A DNA stretch of 64,000 nucleotides from Cohaesibacter celericrescens (GCF_002866925.1 NZ_PKUQ01000022.1:228402-292401), one strand, 5' to 3'; counted from the stretch's first letter, positions 36,907-46,587 are shown. Notes: generated by a model from the sequence alone, not told the origin. A program made the numbers and translations.

Positions 36907-37656
36907 ATGAACGCCGATCGTCCAATACCAATCAATCAAATAGACAATGATGTGCTGGCCTATCAGGATACTGTGTTTTTACAACGGGAAGAATTGCGCA
37001 GTAGCCGTTTGGCACTTGAGTTTACAAAAGCGGACTTGGGTATGCGCGATCAAGGCATCAAATCCACGATCGTGGTATTTGGCAGCGCCCGCACACCAGA
37101 AGACCATCCGGACTATATTGCGGCGCGCGAGTTTGGGCGCATCGCCTCCGAACGGGGGGGCGCACTGAATGAAGCCAATGGCGGCCACATTAATGTGATT
37201 TGCACCGGTGGTGGACCGGGTATCATGGAAGCCGCCAACCGCGGTGCTCATGATGCTGGCGCGCTGTCTATCGGCCTTAATATCGAGCTGCCTCACGAGC
37301 AGGGTGTCAACCCTTACGTCACGCCCGAACTCAGCTTTCAATTCCAGTATTTTGCCCTGCGCAAAATGCATTTTGCTATTCGAGCCAATGCACTGGTGGC
37401 CTTTCCGGGTGGATTTGGAACGCTTGATGAATTGTTCGATATTCTAACTTTGAAGCAGACCGGAAAAATATCCGGCATGCCGATCATCCTGTTTGGACGC
37501 GCGTTCTGGAGCAAAATTATCAACATTCAGGCATTGATTGACTATGGCACCATTGCTGCGGGAGACGTGTCCCATTTCAGAATTGTAGACAGTGCCGAAG
37601 AATGCTGGGAAGCCATAATCGAGCACGGTTTAGCCCTAACGCATGGTGACGTTTGA
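36907..37656 (+). CDS. LOG-family (TIGR00730-like) nucleotide hydrolase
   Basis: 249 aa. The Rossmann-like fold carries STIVVFGSARTPEDHPDY near residue 54, CTGGGPGIMEAANRGAHDAG near 99 and the hallmark PGGFGTLDELFDILTLKQT near 166. The LOG family removes ribose 5-phosphate from nucleotides such as cytokinin riboside monophosphates; many were mislabelled lysine decarboxylases. The natural substrate in bacteria without cytokinin is uncertain. Confidence 0.92.
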   Translation: MNADRPIPINQIDNDVLAYQDTVFLQREELRSSRLALEFTKADLGMRDQGIKSTIVVFGSARTPEDHPDYIAAREFGRIASERGGALNEANGGHINVICTGGGPGIMEAANRGAHDAGALSIGLNIELPHEQGVNPYVTPELSFQFQYFALRKMHFAIRANALVAFPGGFGTLDELFDILTLKQTGKISGMPIILFGRAFWSKIINIQALIDYGTIAAGDVSHFRIVDSAEECWEAIIEHGLALTHGDV

Positions 37657-37682
37657 GCGCTGTGCGTCTTGTTAAAAAGACC

Positions 37683-37715
37683 AAAGAGCGCACTGGCTTT
37701 GATAGTGCGCTCTTT
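37683..37715. terminator. Bidirectional terminator hairpin
   Basis: Perfect 12-bp stem AAAGAGCGCACT (37683-37694) / AGTGCGCTCTTT (37704-37715) with a 9-nt loop, between convergent genes. On the minus strand it is followed by a T-rich run (GGTCTTTTTAAC), so it best fits the end of the DUF2793 gene. Confidence 0.75.
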
Positions 37716-37727
37716 AAGATCGGAGGA

Positions 37728-38696
37728 CTAATTCAACAGCATCCAGCGGTATCGGTGTGTTCCGCCCCGCCTGTTCTCAATATGGAACTTCCCACTATCG
37801 GCGCGAATGGTCAGATATTGATCCAACCCTGTGGTCCCTGTTGGGGCGATGCCCGTCTCAAGGGTTACAAACGCATCTGCATTGATAGCAACAATCGCTG
37901 GCAAGGCACTGGCATCAAAATAGAAAAGAGCAAATCTCCCACCGCTGGTATCAGGCGTTGTCTCATCCGCGCACCACAGCATGATGACACCGGACATTTG
38001 CTTCAAATCCAATGAAACAAACGCATCGTCAGTCAGGGTTACTTCTGAGGAATTGGCTCCACTAGGCAAACTGGCAATACCCGTTGCGGGATCAGCATTG
38101 AAAACTTGAGACCAGCTTGTTCCGTCCGCACTGACTTTGATCTGAAAAGCATCAGACCCCGCCAAACCCATTTCGGCCCGGCCCGACCAATTGGATTGAT
38201 AGAGCACAGAACCGGTGTCCGTTGACTGGTTTTTGTTAATTTTGATTTGGTGTCCCGCGCCATCATGATTGAACAAGCTGGCACCCGCATTCAATACCAA
38301 TCGATTGGAGACATCCGCCGTCGCATTGATACCGATAAAACTGGCATTTTGGATTTTGTCCAATGGAGAGACCCATTGCGCTTGATCCCATGCAAGCAAA
38401 CGCTGTTCGCTTTCGACCCAAACCCGCCACCCTGCTTGTGGCAGATAGAAGACCCAGCCTCCATTTTGCCAAGCGGCAACGTGATTATCCCTGCCCGTCC
38501 AGTCGCCCGTTGCGGATGCGCCGACCAAATGCCGATCCCCTGCGGCAGGATCTACAGGCGGGACCGTGAGATCCTTTTCAAGTACACTGAGATGCAGCAA
38601 CGCATCAAGCATGTTCAACGCCTCATTATGCGTGATATGCTTCTGGTCTTGAGAAGAGACGATATAGGGCAAGGCTAGATTATCTGATTGTTCCAT
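37728..38696 (-). CDS. DUF2793 phage-tail/GTA tail-fibre-like protein
   Basis: 322 aa. Residues about 5-115 match DUF2793: LPYIVSSQDQKHITHNEALN, then GDRHLVGASATGDWTGRDN and GWVFYLPQAGWRVWVES, with the AWDQAQW ending. The C-terminal about 200 residues are beta-rich and may bind a cell surface. In Rhodobacter capsulatus a DUF2793 protein (Rcc00171) is the GTA tail fibre, encoded far from the main GTA cluster. This gene too stands alone among housekeeping genes, so a GTA part is more likely than a prophage remnant; the assignment is inferred. Confidence 0.8.
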   Translation of the reverse strand: MEQSDNLALPYIVSSQDQKHITHNEALNMLDALLHLSVLEKDLTVPPVDPAAGDRHLVGASATGDWTGRDNHVAAWQNGGWVFYLPQAGWRVWVESEQRLLAWDQAQWVSPLDKIQNASFIGINATADVSNRLVLNAGASLFNHDGAGHQIKINKNQSTDTGSVLYQSNWSGRAEMGLAGSDAFQIKVSADGTSWSQVFNADPATGIASLPSGANSSEVTLTDDAFVSLDLKQMSGVIMLWCADETTPDTSGGRFALFYFDASALPAIVAINADAFVTLETGIAPTGTTGLDQYLTIRADSGKFHIENRRGGTHRYRWMLLN

Positions 38697-38887
38697 GATT
38701 GAAAAGTCCCGTTGGTTGACATCTGCCGCCAGAATATCGACAGGACTACCTACGGGGATTAATCGGAAAAGGCTGAATAAGCTAATGGGTAAAACTGACC
38801 CTATGCTCTTTGGAATTGCTACACCTCTGATATGATGCCAGTTAAACCGTCGTTGAAAATTATGCTTTGCACCGCTGAGGAACCGCT

Positions 38888-39913
38888 ATGACAGATTTCG
38901 CCAACGCCCTTATCGACCGCCTACCCAAGGCCGAATTGCATTTGCATATCGAAGGGACGCTGGAACCGGAATTGATGTTGACACTGGCCAAACGCAACAA
39001 GGTGCAATTGCCTTATGAAAGCGTCGAGGATGTTGCCAAGGCCTATGAATTCGACTGCCTACAGGATTTTCTTGACCTCTATTATATGGGCATGAGTGTC
39101 TTGCAGACCGAGCGAGATTTTCATGATTTAACATGGGCCTATTTACTCAAGGTAAAGGCAGATGGGCTGACCCATGTGGAAATGTTCTTCGATCCGCAGG
39201 CCCACACAGATCGTGGCATCTCCTTTGAGACCGTATTGGGCGGCATTGTCTTGGCGTTGGAGCAGGCAAACCGCGAGCTTGGTATCACGTCCAAACTGAT
39301 CATGTGTTTTCTGCGCCACTTACCTGAAGAACAAGCCTTCGACGCGCTGGAATGCGCTTGCAAACATAAAGACCATATTTTCGCGGTAGGCTTGGATAGC
39401 TCGGAAAAAGGCTTCCCACCGCCCCTCTTTGAACGGGTGTTTGCAGCTGCCCGCGGAGAGGGTTTCACGCCCGTTGCTCATGTGGGGGAAGAAGGCACCG
39501 CGGAGAATGTTCGCGAAGGATTGGATCTTCTCAAAATCGAACGGATCGATCACGGCAATCAAGCATTGTCAGATCCAGAACTGACCGCCCGCCTTGCGCG
39601 CCAACAAACACCCCTGACCATGTGCCCACTGTCCAATTTGCGGCTCAAAGGCATTCCAACGCTTGGCCACAGCCCTGTCAAAAGAGCGATGGATGCAGGT
39701 TTGCTGGTAACAGTCAATTCTGACGACCCCAGCTATTTTGGCGGCTATCTCAACGACAACTATCGCGCAATACATCAAGCGCTGGATCTGAGCGAAAAAG
39801 ACATTATCAAACTGGCCAAAAACAGCTTTGCGGCAAGCTTCATTTCAGACAGCGAAAAGCAAGCGCATATTGATGCGATTGATGCTGTGGTTGAGGAGAT
39901 AAAGAAGAGCTAA
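38888..39913 (+). CDS. Adenine deaminase (adenosine deaminase family)
   Basis: 341 aa. Metal and catalytic motifs of the amidohydrolase fold are all present: AELHLHIEGTLEP near residue 14, HVGEEGTAENVREG near 197, RIDHGNQA near 221 and TVNSDDPSYFGGY near 275. HVGEEG and DDPSYFGG are typical of the Ade2/Aah1 adenine deaminases rather than adenosine deaminases, so adenine to hypoxanthine is the expected reaction in purine salvage. The ATG follows GAGGAACCG. The family label adenosine deaminase remains possible. Confidence 0.88.
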   Translation: MTDFANALIDRLPKAELHLHIEGTLEPELMLTLAKRNKVQLPYESVEDVAKAYEFDCLQDFLDLYYMGMSVLQTERDFHDLTWAYLLKVKADGLTHVEMFFDPQAHTDRGISFETVLGGIVLALEQANRELGITSKLIMCFLRHLPEEQAFDALECACKHKDHIFAVGLDSSEKGFPPPLFERVFAAARGEGFTPVAHVGEEGTAENVREGLDLLKIERIDHGNQALSDPELTARLARQQTPLTMCPLSNLRLKGIPTLGHSPVKRAMDAGLLVTVNSDDPSYFGGYLNDNYRAIHQALDLSEKDIIKLAKNSFAASFISDSEKQAHIDAIDAVVEEIKKS

Positions 39914-39943
39914 ACCGGAGTTGGGCGAAATGCTGGGTTAGAG

Positions 39944-40978
39944 CTAGATCCAGCCTTGCAACTCATTCATGGTCAGAGCTTCGAGCATGTCCATGCTTTC
40001 GTCACTGTCATTGAGACAGCGGATATGCGCAAACTGCTCACCACCATGCTCTATAAAGATTTCCCGATTTTCAACGTCAATCTCTTCAAGAGTTTCAAGG
40101 CAATCGGCTGAGAAACCGGGGTTGACGATGGCCAACCGTTTGACGCCGCTCTCGGCCAGTTCCTTGACGGTGGCATCGGTATAGGGCTTGATCCATTCCT
40201 CTGGTCCGAAGAGGGACTGAAAGGTTGTACGCAGATAGTCGCCCTGCCAACCCAGCTTCTGGCGCACGAGACGGGTGGTTTTATGACAGTGGCAATGATA
40301 GGGGTCGCCATTGTCAAAATAGCGTTGAGGGATGCCATGATAGGAGGCCAGGATCAGTTCAGGTTCGAAGTCTAGCGCCTCAATCTGGCTTTTCATCGAA
40401 ACAGCCATCGCATCAATATAAGCGGGGTGATCATAATAGGGTGGCAACGTGCGCAAAGCTGGCTGCCAGCGCATGGACTTGAGCACTTCAAACACAGCAT
40501 CATTGACCGTCGCTGTGGTAGCCGCAGCATATTGCGGATACATCGGCAAGACCAACAAACGCTCACATCCTTTTGCAGCCAATTCTTCAATGCGTGATCT
40601 GATGGAAGGATTGCCATAGCGCATGGCATAGGAGACTTCGACGGGGCGTTTCAATTGCTTGGAGGCCAACCGGTTCGTTAAGAGCTCTGACTGACTGCGG
40701 GTTATGGTCAGCAAAGGCCCTTCATTTTTCTCGCGATTCCAAATTGCATCATATGCTTTGCCGGACTTTTGTGGTCGGGTCTGCAAAATGATGCCATTAA
40801 GAATGGGCCACCATTTCCATTTGGGCTCTTCAATCACGCGTTGATCAGACAAAAACTCTTTCAGATAACGACGCATAGACGCATAATCGGTCCCGTCAGG
40901 TGTGCCCAAATTAACCACGAGGATACCGATTTTACCAAAAGCAACAGGGGGATGATTTTCGGGCCAATGGCTGGTCAT
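39944..40978 (-). CDS. hemH: Ferrochelatase
   Basis: 344 aa, inserting Fe2+ into protoporphyrin IX at the end of haem synthesis. Seen: KIGILVVNLGTPDGTDY near residue 17, the signature ASYHGIPQRYFDNGDPYHCH with the catalytic His near 215, and VNPGFSADCLETLEEID near 287 with the conserved Glu. The start follows AAAAGGACC. It ends 30 bp from the convergent adenine deaminase gene. Confidence 0.96.
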   Translation of the reverse strand: MTSHWPENHPPVAFGKIGILVVNLGTPDGTDYASMRRYLKEFLSDQRVIEEPKWKWWPILNGIILQTRPQKSGKAYDAIWNREKNEGPLLTITRSQSELLTNRLASKQLKRPVEVSYAMRYGNPSIRSRIEELAAKGCERLLVLPMYPQYAAATTATVNDAVFEVLKSMRWQPALRTLPPYYDHPAYIDAMAVSMKSQIEALDFEPELILASYHGIPQRYFDNGDPYHCHCHKTTRLVRQKLGWQGDYLRTTFQSLFGPEEWIKPYTDATVKELAESGVKRLAIVNPGFSADCLETLEEIDVENREIFIEHGGEQFAHIRCLNDSDESMDMLEALTMNELQGWI

Positions 40979-41326
40979 AATGAGGTCCTTTTGTCGGTTC
41001 TATCTGTCTGGCGCGTCGCAGAATGCTCTGAATAGTTGGTCAGTTCTTTCCTATTCGAGCTATTTTTATCAGCACAATGCCAGCGACGCATGCCCAACTT
41101 CGGGCTACATACATGAATTTACGTCAATGGATGGCAGTGCCGATCAAGTAAAAATGGAAAAATCGCCCTCCTGTTACCAACCATCAAGTATCGGGAGGAA
41201 ACCTGATCGATAGCAAGAGAGCGATCACAAGTGGGAACAAACTTGTCTCACTCTCTGTATACGAGCGGCTATCAAGTTGGATCACAACAATTGGAAATTT
41301 GATACCGAAGAAAGCGAAGCCCGGTC
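40979..41326. other. 350-bp intergenic region
   Basis: Holds the hemH promoter on the left. No gene, repeat or RNA recognised in the rest. Confidence 0.4.
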
Positions 41327-42067
41327 TTATTCCTCTTCGCTCTCGGCTCTCTCTTCCGGTCGTCCACGGAATCCTTTGGCGTAGACATACATTTCCGGGC
41401 TTTCCTTGCGGCTGGCTGGTGGCTTGATGTGCAGGATAGACTGATAGTCCCGTTTCAACTCGGCCAGCATCTGGTGCTCTGTACCACCCTTAAAAACTTT
41501 GGATAGGAATGCGCCACCGGGGCGCAAGTTTTCTTTAGCGAACTGAGCTGCGACCTCAAACAAATGCACAGTGCGCAAATGGTCTGTTTGTTTGTGGCCC
41601 GTCGTCGGTGCCGCCATATCGGATAATACGATATCGGGCAAATGCCCACCCAACGCATCCAGCAGCATTTGTGGCGCGTCGTCATCCAAGAAATCCTTGA
41701 GCAGGATGGTCACGCCGGGAATGGGATCCATACCAAGGTAATCAATCCCGACAACGAGAGGATTTTCGCTGTTCGACTGTACGCGTTTGGCGGCAATCTC
41801 ACTCCATCCACCCGGAGCACAGCCCAAATCCACCACACGCATACCGTTTTTGAGGAATTTGAGCCGGTCGTCCATTTCGATCAACTTAAACGTCGAGCGT
41901 GAACGAAAGCCTTCTTGGTGGGCGCGTTGCACGTAAGGATCGTTCAGTTGTCGCTGCAGCCAACGTGTCGACGAGCTTCTGCGTCCACGGGCGGTTTTTA
42001 CCCGAACGCGTTCCACACGTAGTCCGCGACTGTCCTGCCCCTCACCGCCACCGGATTTTTTTGCCAT
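41327..42067 (-). CDS. rlmE: 23S rRNA 2'-O-ribose methyltransferase RlmE (FtsJ)
   Basis: 246 aa. After a basic N-terminal tail comes the FtsJ fold: [18 protein letters not shown] with the first catalytic Lys, SAM motif [18 protein letters not shown] near residue 80, [14 protein letters not shown] with the Asp, FLSKVFKGG with the second Lys and [15 protein letters not shown] with the Glu, giving the complete K-D-K-E set. It modifies U2552 in the ribosomal A loop. It follows the Ppx/GppA gene with a 50-bp gap, a common order in alphaproteobacteria. Confidence 0.96.
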   Translation of the reverse strand: MAKKSGGGEGQDSRGLRVERVRVKTARGRRSSSTRWLQRQLNDPYVQRAHQEGFRSRSTFKLIEMDDRLKFLKNGMRVVDLGCAPGGWSEIAAKRVQSNSENPLVVGIDYLGMDPIPGVTILLKDFLDDDAPQMLLDALGGHLPDIVLSDMAAPTTGHKQTDHLRTVHLFEVAAQFAKENLRPGGAFLSKVFKGGTEHQMLAELKRDYQSILHIKPPASRKESPEMYVYAKGFRGRPEERAESEEE

Positions 42068-42117
42068 TGAAGTGCTCCGATTAATCTATTGCCGACACGC
42101 AATTGTCGCTTGGATGT

Positions 42118-44046
42118 CTATGTTTCTTTTTCGGGCTGACCAACAGCCTGCTTCTGTCCTTGCCCACCGCGATGACCGCGGCCACCACGGCGACGAGAAC
42201 GACGCTTTTTCGTTGATGGTTTTTTGTTACCCTGCGGGTTCCAAACACCGTCATCTATCATCATTTCCATCAAGATGCCTTCCCGCAAGCCACGATCTGC
42301 GACGCGCAGCTGCGGACATGGCCACTCCCGATGGAAGGCTTCAAGGATAGCACAGCCAGCCAACACGAGATCGGCTCGGTCATGGCCAATACACGGATTG
42401 TTCATCCGCTCATCAAAGTCCATTTCCAATATGCGCGTTATCATTGAGCGTAGCTCGTGAGCGGTCAACCAAGTGCCATCAACAAGCCGGCGATCATATC
42501 GTTCCAGCCCCAAATGCACACCGGCAAGTGTGGTGACTGTACCCGATGTTCCCAACATATGAATATGCTTGCTTTGTATGGCTTTGGTTAGAGCTTCACG
42601 CTCTTCAAAACAAACCAGCATATCGCGCACTTCGGTAACCATGGCCTCGAAGTGCTCGCGGGTTACAATCTGGCCTCCATGTTTTTCCGACAGGGTAACC
42701 ACGCCAACTTGAAGCGATGTCCAACATCTAATCCTATCGGAAAGATGGCGCATAGCGCGGCGTGTCTGGCGATTGCGCTTCTCGCCAGGTAGAGGCGCCC
42801 CATCATCAGAGAGAGGGTCCAGATCCAACCAAACGATTTCTGACGATCCACCACCGATATCAAACAAAACCACGCCGTCCGCATCGGGATGGACTAAGGA
42901 CGCACAACCAGACACAGCAAGACGGGCTTCGGTTTCGCGATCCACGATCTCGAGTTTGAGGCCCGTTTCGCGCTGCACACGATTTAGAAAAGCCGCCCCG
43001 TTGCTGGCACGCCTACAGGCTTCGGTGGCAATAAGACGGAAACGTTTGACCGACCGGTAAGACAACTTTGATTGGCAGACCTTGAGTGCAGAAATTGCGC
43101 GATCTTGCGCCTCCTCACTCAAACGCCCTGATTGTGACAACCCCTCCCCCAAGCGCACAATGCGCGAAAAGGCATCAACCACGCGAAAGCTTTGTCCGTG
43201 GGGCTCTGCGACCAGCAGGCGGCAATTGTTTGTGCCCAAATCGAGCGCAGCATAAGTGTCACGCGCCTGTCCTGCAGCAGCATGCCCACTGTTTCTGTTC
43301 GGCTGGGCCGAAGGGCGATTCTGGGTTGGTTTGGCCGATGGCCGCGGCGTTTGGACTTTTGCTACGTCCGTGTCAGAACGCGCGTTGTCTTGCCTTGCCT
43401 TGCCTTGCCCATTTCGGGTGCGCGGTTCCTGTCGATCCGCATTGCCTTGATCTGCCTGCTCGCGGGATGCATTTCCCTGCGAGGCGTTGGTCGCACGGTT
43501 CCGTTCGCCATGAGAATTCTGGCGCCCAGAGCGAGACCGTCTGCGAGACCCATGCTTGACGGCTTCCTGATTGCTGTCTGGATTGGAGACAGAGGAAGCC
43601 CCATCAGAATGCGGCGCTGCTGCATCAGCATGTGAAACCATATTAGAAATGGATACAGCAATAGCGCCCGCTTTTCCGTCATCAACGGATTTTCGGTTAG
43701 GATTTTCCTGTGCATTTGGCAATGCACCCGCGTTTGCCTCGACATTGGCAGGGGTATCAGCCCTTTTCCGTCGAGAGCGAGAGCGGCGTTTCTTTCGCCC
43801 TGGCTGTTGGCCCTTTGACTTTTCCGATCTATCTTGATCGGAATGCCCCTGTCGCATGGAATCGGACGCACCTAGGCCTTGGCCATTGGATACGTCTTTA
43901 TCGCCACCGCTCATGACAGGCAAAACACGCGCGACGTCAGTCCCTTTTTTACCGGACGTTCCGGATACAGAGGTACTGGCAAGTGCGTGATCAGGTCCAA
44001 CAGCTGAGCGGCGCCCGTTTCGGGTGCCGTCAGCATCCTGTGCCAA
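42118..44046 (-). CDS. Ppx/GppA-family phosphatase with long disordered tails
   Basis: About 642 aa. The first about 260 residues are Ser/Arg/Asn/Gln-rich and probably disordered (including KKRRSRSRRKRAD). The catalytic domain starts YAALDLGTNNCRLLVAEP near residue 263 and has IATEACRRASN, VLFDIGGGSSEIVWLDLD and LGTSGTVTTLAGVHLGL, as in exopolyphosphatase/guanosine pentaphosphatase proteins. The end is a basic tail, KKRRSRRRGGRGHRGG. The start is likely TTG at 44046 after GGGAG, but the N-terminus is uncertain (a TTG at 44070 and ATG at 43914 are options). The tails suggest nucleic-acid or ribosome contact. rlmE is downstream. Confidence 0.85.
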   Translation of the reverse strand: MAQDADGTRNGRRSAVGPDHALASTSVSGTSGKKGTDVARVLPVMSGGDKDVSNGQGLGASDSMRQGHSDQDRSEKSKGQQPGRKKRRSRSRRKRADTPANVEANAGALPNAQENPNRKSVDDGKAGAIAVSISNMVSHADAAAPHSDGASSVSNPDSNQEAVKHGSRRRSRSGRQNSHGERNRATNASQGNASREQADQGNADRQEPRTRNGQGKARQDNARSDTDVAKVQTPRPSAKPTQNRPSAQPNRNSGHAAAGQARDTYAALDLGTNNCRLLVAEPHGQSFRVVDAFSRIVRLGEGLSQSGRLSEEAQDRAISALKVCQSKLSYRSVKRFRLIATEACRRASNGAAFLNRVQRETGLKLEIVDRETEARLAVSGCASLVHPDADGVVLFDIGGGSSEIVWLDLDPLSDDGAPLPGEKRNRQTRRAMRHLSDRIRCWTSLQVGVVTLSEKHGGQIVTREHFEAMVTEVRDMLVCFEEREALTKAIQSKHIHMLGTSGTVTTLAGVHLGLERYDRRLVDGTWLTAHELRSMITRILEMDFDERMNNPCIGHDRADLVLAGCAILEAFHREWPCPQLRVADRGLREGILMEMMIDDGVWNPQGNKKPSTKKRRSRRRGGRGHRGGQGQKQAVGQPEKET

Positions 44047-44636
44047 TTTTTGTCTCCCGCTGCGCTGCAATCATGAGGACAAATCATGGCGCGCAGCATG
44101 CGATTCAATTTGTTTGTCGCGATCCACTTTATCAGCATAAGGACAAAGGGCAAGCAACGAATCCAAGTGCGGTATGGCGTGCAGGCAGTTTGTCTTACCC
44201 AAAAAAGAAAGACGTTAACCGTTTGCAACTCCATCTTTGCCGAAATGCGATTGAATTTAGGTATCCTAAATCCCTCAAATGCGTTTTCAGGAAGTTCATG
44301 AGTGCAACAAAGTCTGAGATTGTTTTGGTGTAATCGAAACCCGCGACATGCTTCTGAAGCAATTTAGATGGACCCTTGGAGTCCTAACGCACCAGCCATT
44401 GCTGTTCGATCCTGCGACATAGGGTTGCGCACTGATTTCCCCAGATCAGGTTTTGCTGCACGTACATCGGATCTGAGGAACACAATAATTTCGATTGCAA
44501 AATGTAGGTCTGAAAATTGGCCTTGAAGGCCCCTAGCCCAAAAGGCGATACAGACAAGATATCTAAATGCTGCTCGCAATCTGTTGCGTTAAACAACACG
44601 CAACGCCAGAAAAGGCAAAGAGACCAAACGAGACAC
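44047..44636. other. 590-bp intergenic region
   Basis: Several short overlapping frames but none with a family match or clear ribosome-binding site. The left part should hold the promoter of the Ppx/GppA gene. Nothing else is recognised. Confidence 0.4.
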
Positions 44637-44846
44637 TTACTTGGTTGCTCGTTTTCTCGGCGTTGCTTTTTTGATAGCGGGTTTTGCGTTGTCTTCGGCA
44701 GCCTTTGCAAGGCGCAGTGCTTTGAGTCGCGCGGTGTTTTCGCTAATTTTCAAAGCCTTTTCTTCACGTTCGTTAAGTGCATTCTTTTGGGATTTTTCTA
44801 TCGCAGCAAAGCGTGCTTGCGCTCGCGTTTTGGAAACGCTTGTCAT
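44637..44846 (-). CDS. Small Ala/Lys/Arg-rich conserved protein
   Basis: 69 aa, highly charged and helical (NEREEKALKISENTARLKAL), ending in a basic Lys/Arg tail (KKATPRKRATK). AAGGAATAATTT precedes the ATG, which supports translation. It lies 20 bp beyond the cspA terminator, in the same direction. Proteins of this size and look occur in related alphaproteobacteria, as I recall, but no function is known to me. Confidence 0.7.
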   Translation of the reverse strand: MTSVSKTRAQARFAAIEKSQKNALNEREEKALKISENTARLKALRLAKAAEDNAKPAIKKATPRKRATK

Positions 44847-44865
44847 AAATTATTCCTTCATAGCG

Positions 44866-44896
44866 AAAACCGGGCCACACGATATGCGTGGCCCGG
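44866..44896 (-). terminator. Rho-independent terminator of the cold-shock gene
   Basis: Stem CCGGGCCAC / GTGGCCCGG (44870-44878 and 44888-44896), 9 bp with a 9-nt loop, followed on the minus strand by TTTT. It lies 9 bp after the stop of the cold-shock gene. Confidence 0.75.
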
Positions 44897-44904
44897 GCGT
44901 ATTA

Positions 44905-45114
44905 TTAGTCAGCCATTTTCAGGTTTACTGCAGAAACCTTACCGTCGCGGCCGCTTTCCAAATCATAGGAGACCTTTTGGCCTTCATCCAGACCTGAAAG
45001 GCCAGCATTTTCGACAGCAGAAATATGAACGAACGCGTCTTTGCCGCCATCTTCTGGAGCAATAAAGCCGAAGCCTTTAGTGGAATTGAAGAATTTTACT
45101 GTTCCGGTTGTCAT
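44905..45114 (-). CDS. CspA-family cold-shock protein
   Basis: 69 aa, a single cold-shock domain. RNP1-like [10 protein letters not shown] and RNP2-like DAFVHISAV are both present after [12 protein letters not shown]. It binds single-stranded RNA/DNA and melts RNA structure. The ATG at 45114 gives the standard N-terminus; longer frames upstream run through the probable 5' leader. Leaders of cold-shock genes are often long and regulatory, and the upstream region has no gene. Confidence 0.96.
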   Translation of the reverse strand: MTTGTVKFFNSTKGFGFIAPEDGGKDAFVHISAVENAGLSGLDEGQKVSYDLESGRDGKVSAVNLKMAD

Positions 45115-45975
45115 GGTCGATACCTTGTAAATATATGCCCGAAGCCTGAGGCAAACAGGCGAGCTCCCAGTGGACGAAATGCCCATGGGTTGAAACGTTC
45201 GCGAAATCAGGGGGAAACCAAGCAAACCGGCAAGCCGGAAGATCAGATAGCCAATGACGGCAGTAAACGTGCCCTATATGTGGAGGTTTATGACGCTAAA
45301 ATCAAGGCCAAGCATAAATAGTGCCTGATATTCGTCTTTAGGCGAGACGCAACTCACCCTCAAAAAGCAATTCTTTGTGCTCGGACGGTGCTATTCCCCT
45401 AGCCGCCAAAGAAACAAGTTGAAGGATGATAAGACCGGCCTTTCATCACATGCATTTATGTAGAATCGGTCTATTGATTTTGCGCCAGTCGCACTTAAAT
45501 GTTATTGCGTGAGGCATTCAAAATCTGATATCATTTAGATCGTCCGTAACGACACTCGTTCAGAATACCTGAGCCTATCAGTGCCTTGTTTGAGACTAAT
45601 TCAGGGCCTTCGAGACTTGAGACGCCACATCCCGTATTCACTCGGGTTCTGTTGATGCGCTGTAGTCGAATTCGTCCCTCGAGGATCAGTCTGTAGCATC
45701 ATCCGCAAATTTCCGCCTGTCTATGCCTGTACGACCAAAAACACTTTTAGTAATTGGCAGTACCCGCTTTTGCAAATGCGCGTTCCGTTAAAATCTTACT
45801 CGTCACTTCACCGTTAGTCTTCGATATCACACGACAAGCAGGCGCCTCTGTGTCCAGCAAATTCGTGAGGTTTTCTGGTCCGCCTTTACCTGCATACACC
45901 CACTTGTTGTGCACTCAAATTGCACACTCAAACACCCTTCTCTGATAATTTTAACCTCAAAAGAAAGCTTATATC
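45115..45975. other. 860-bp region, cspA leader and gene-free DNA
   Basis: The left part is the probable leader and promoter of the cold-shock gene. A frame at 45754-45945 (plus) has no family features. I see no RNA gene or repeat. Confidence 0.4.
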
Positions 45976-46119
45976 ATGTCGAAAAATCAACGTAGCAATC
46001 GCGAAGTTCGTAAACCCAAGAAAGAAAAATCGGTCACAAATTCTGACGTATCGATGTCGAGCCAAATCAAAAATGCTCAGACAAAGAATATTCTGACGCC
46101 AAAACCCAAGAAGAAATAG
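45976..46119 (+). CDS. 47-aa basic small protein
   Basis: An ATG at 45976 opens MSKNQRSNREVRKPKKEKSV and runs to TAG at 46117-46119, ending LTPKPKKK. About 14 of 47 residues are Lys or Arg and there is no hydrophobic core, so it is probably disordered and may bind nucleic acid. Similar short MSK-x-QRSNRE proteins are found in other alphaproteobacteria, as I recall. The upstream AAAGAAAG is a modest ribosome-binding site. The frame is too clean in composition to be chance, but no function can be assigned. Confidence 0.7.
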   Translation: MSKNQRSNREVRKPKKEKSVTNSDVSMSSQIKNAQTKNILTPKPKKK

Positions 46120-46513
46120 TGCCTAGCACGGACGAAGACATCTGCTTGGCGTCCAATCCATTTTTAAATACCCAAGAAAGCGTTTTGCGTGTGATCCTTG
46201 AAACGTTAATGGATGGATATTCAAATTAGACAGGGTTTGAGCAGTCGTTGCATGTACGGCAGTGATGGGGTTGATGAGAGCATTTCCCCACACTGTCGAC
46301 ATGTTAGCCTACGCTTCGGTACAGATTTGGGCATTATTTTAAAGGCGTTCATTTGATCAACTGTGGGTAAAGCAGCAATTCTCGGTCCTGTTGTGGCTTT
46401 CTGAAAAACCCCTCTTGACGGTCCATCTGCACAGAGTTAGAACGCCCGCACAGCTTATTTATGAAACGTTCTGCCACGTTTTGTGAAACAACGGTCTAAG
46501 CCGTTGATGTTGC
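46120..46513. other. 390-bp gap before tRNA-Gln
   Basis: Contains the promoter of the tRNA at its right end. No gene or repeat recognised. Confidence 0.4.
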
Positions 46514-46587
46514 TGGGGATTAGTTTAATGGTAGAACAGCGGTCTCTGACACCGTCAGTCCTGGTTCGAGTCCAGGATCCCCAGCCA
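46514..46587 (+). tRNA. tRNA-Gln (anticodon CUG)
   Basis: A 74-nt cloverleaf with encoded CCA. The acceptor arms TGGGGAT and ATCCCCA pair over 7 bp, followed by discriminator G and CCA. The anticodon arm GCGGT-CTCTGAC-ACCGT presents CTG at positions 34-36. The T arm CCTGG-TTCGAGT-CCAGG is complete. Confidence 0.95.

Noticed and set aside
37728-38696. Prophage remnant at the DUF2793 gene
   Set aside because: No other phage gene is adjacent; a GTA accessory locus explains it better.
43390-43420. Short CTTGCCTTGCCTTGCC repeat resembling a microsatellite
   Set aside because: It lies inside the low-complexity tail of the Ppx/GppA gene and is explained by repeated Gly/Lys/Ala/Arg/Gln codons.
42118-44046. 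Long open frames on the plus strand opposite the Ppx/GppA gene
   Set aside because: They are opposite-strand shadows of a GC-rich, low-complexity coding region; the minus strand has clear catalytic motifs.
45754-45945. 63-residue rightward frame near the cold-shock gene
   Set aside because: No ribosome-binding site or conserved motif; the adjacent 47-aa frame is much more protein-like.
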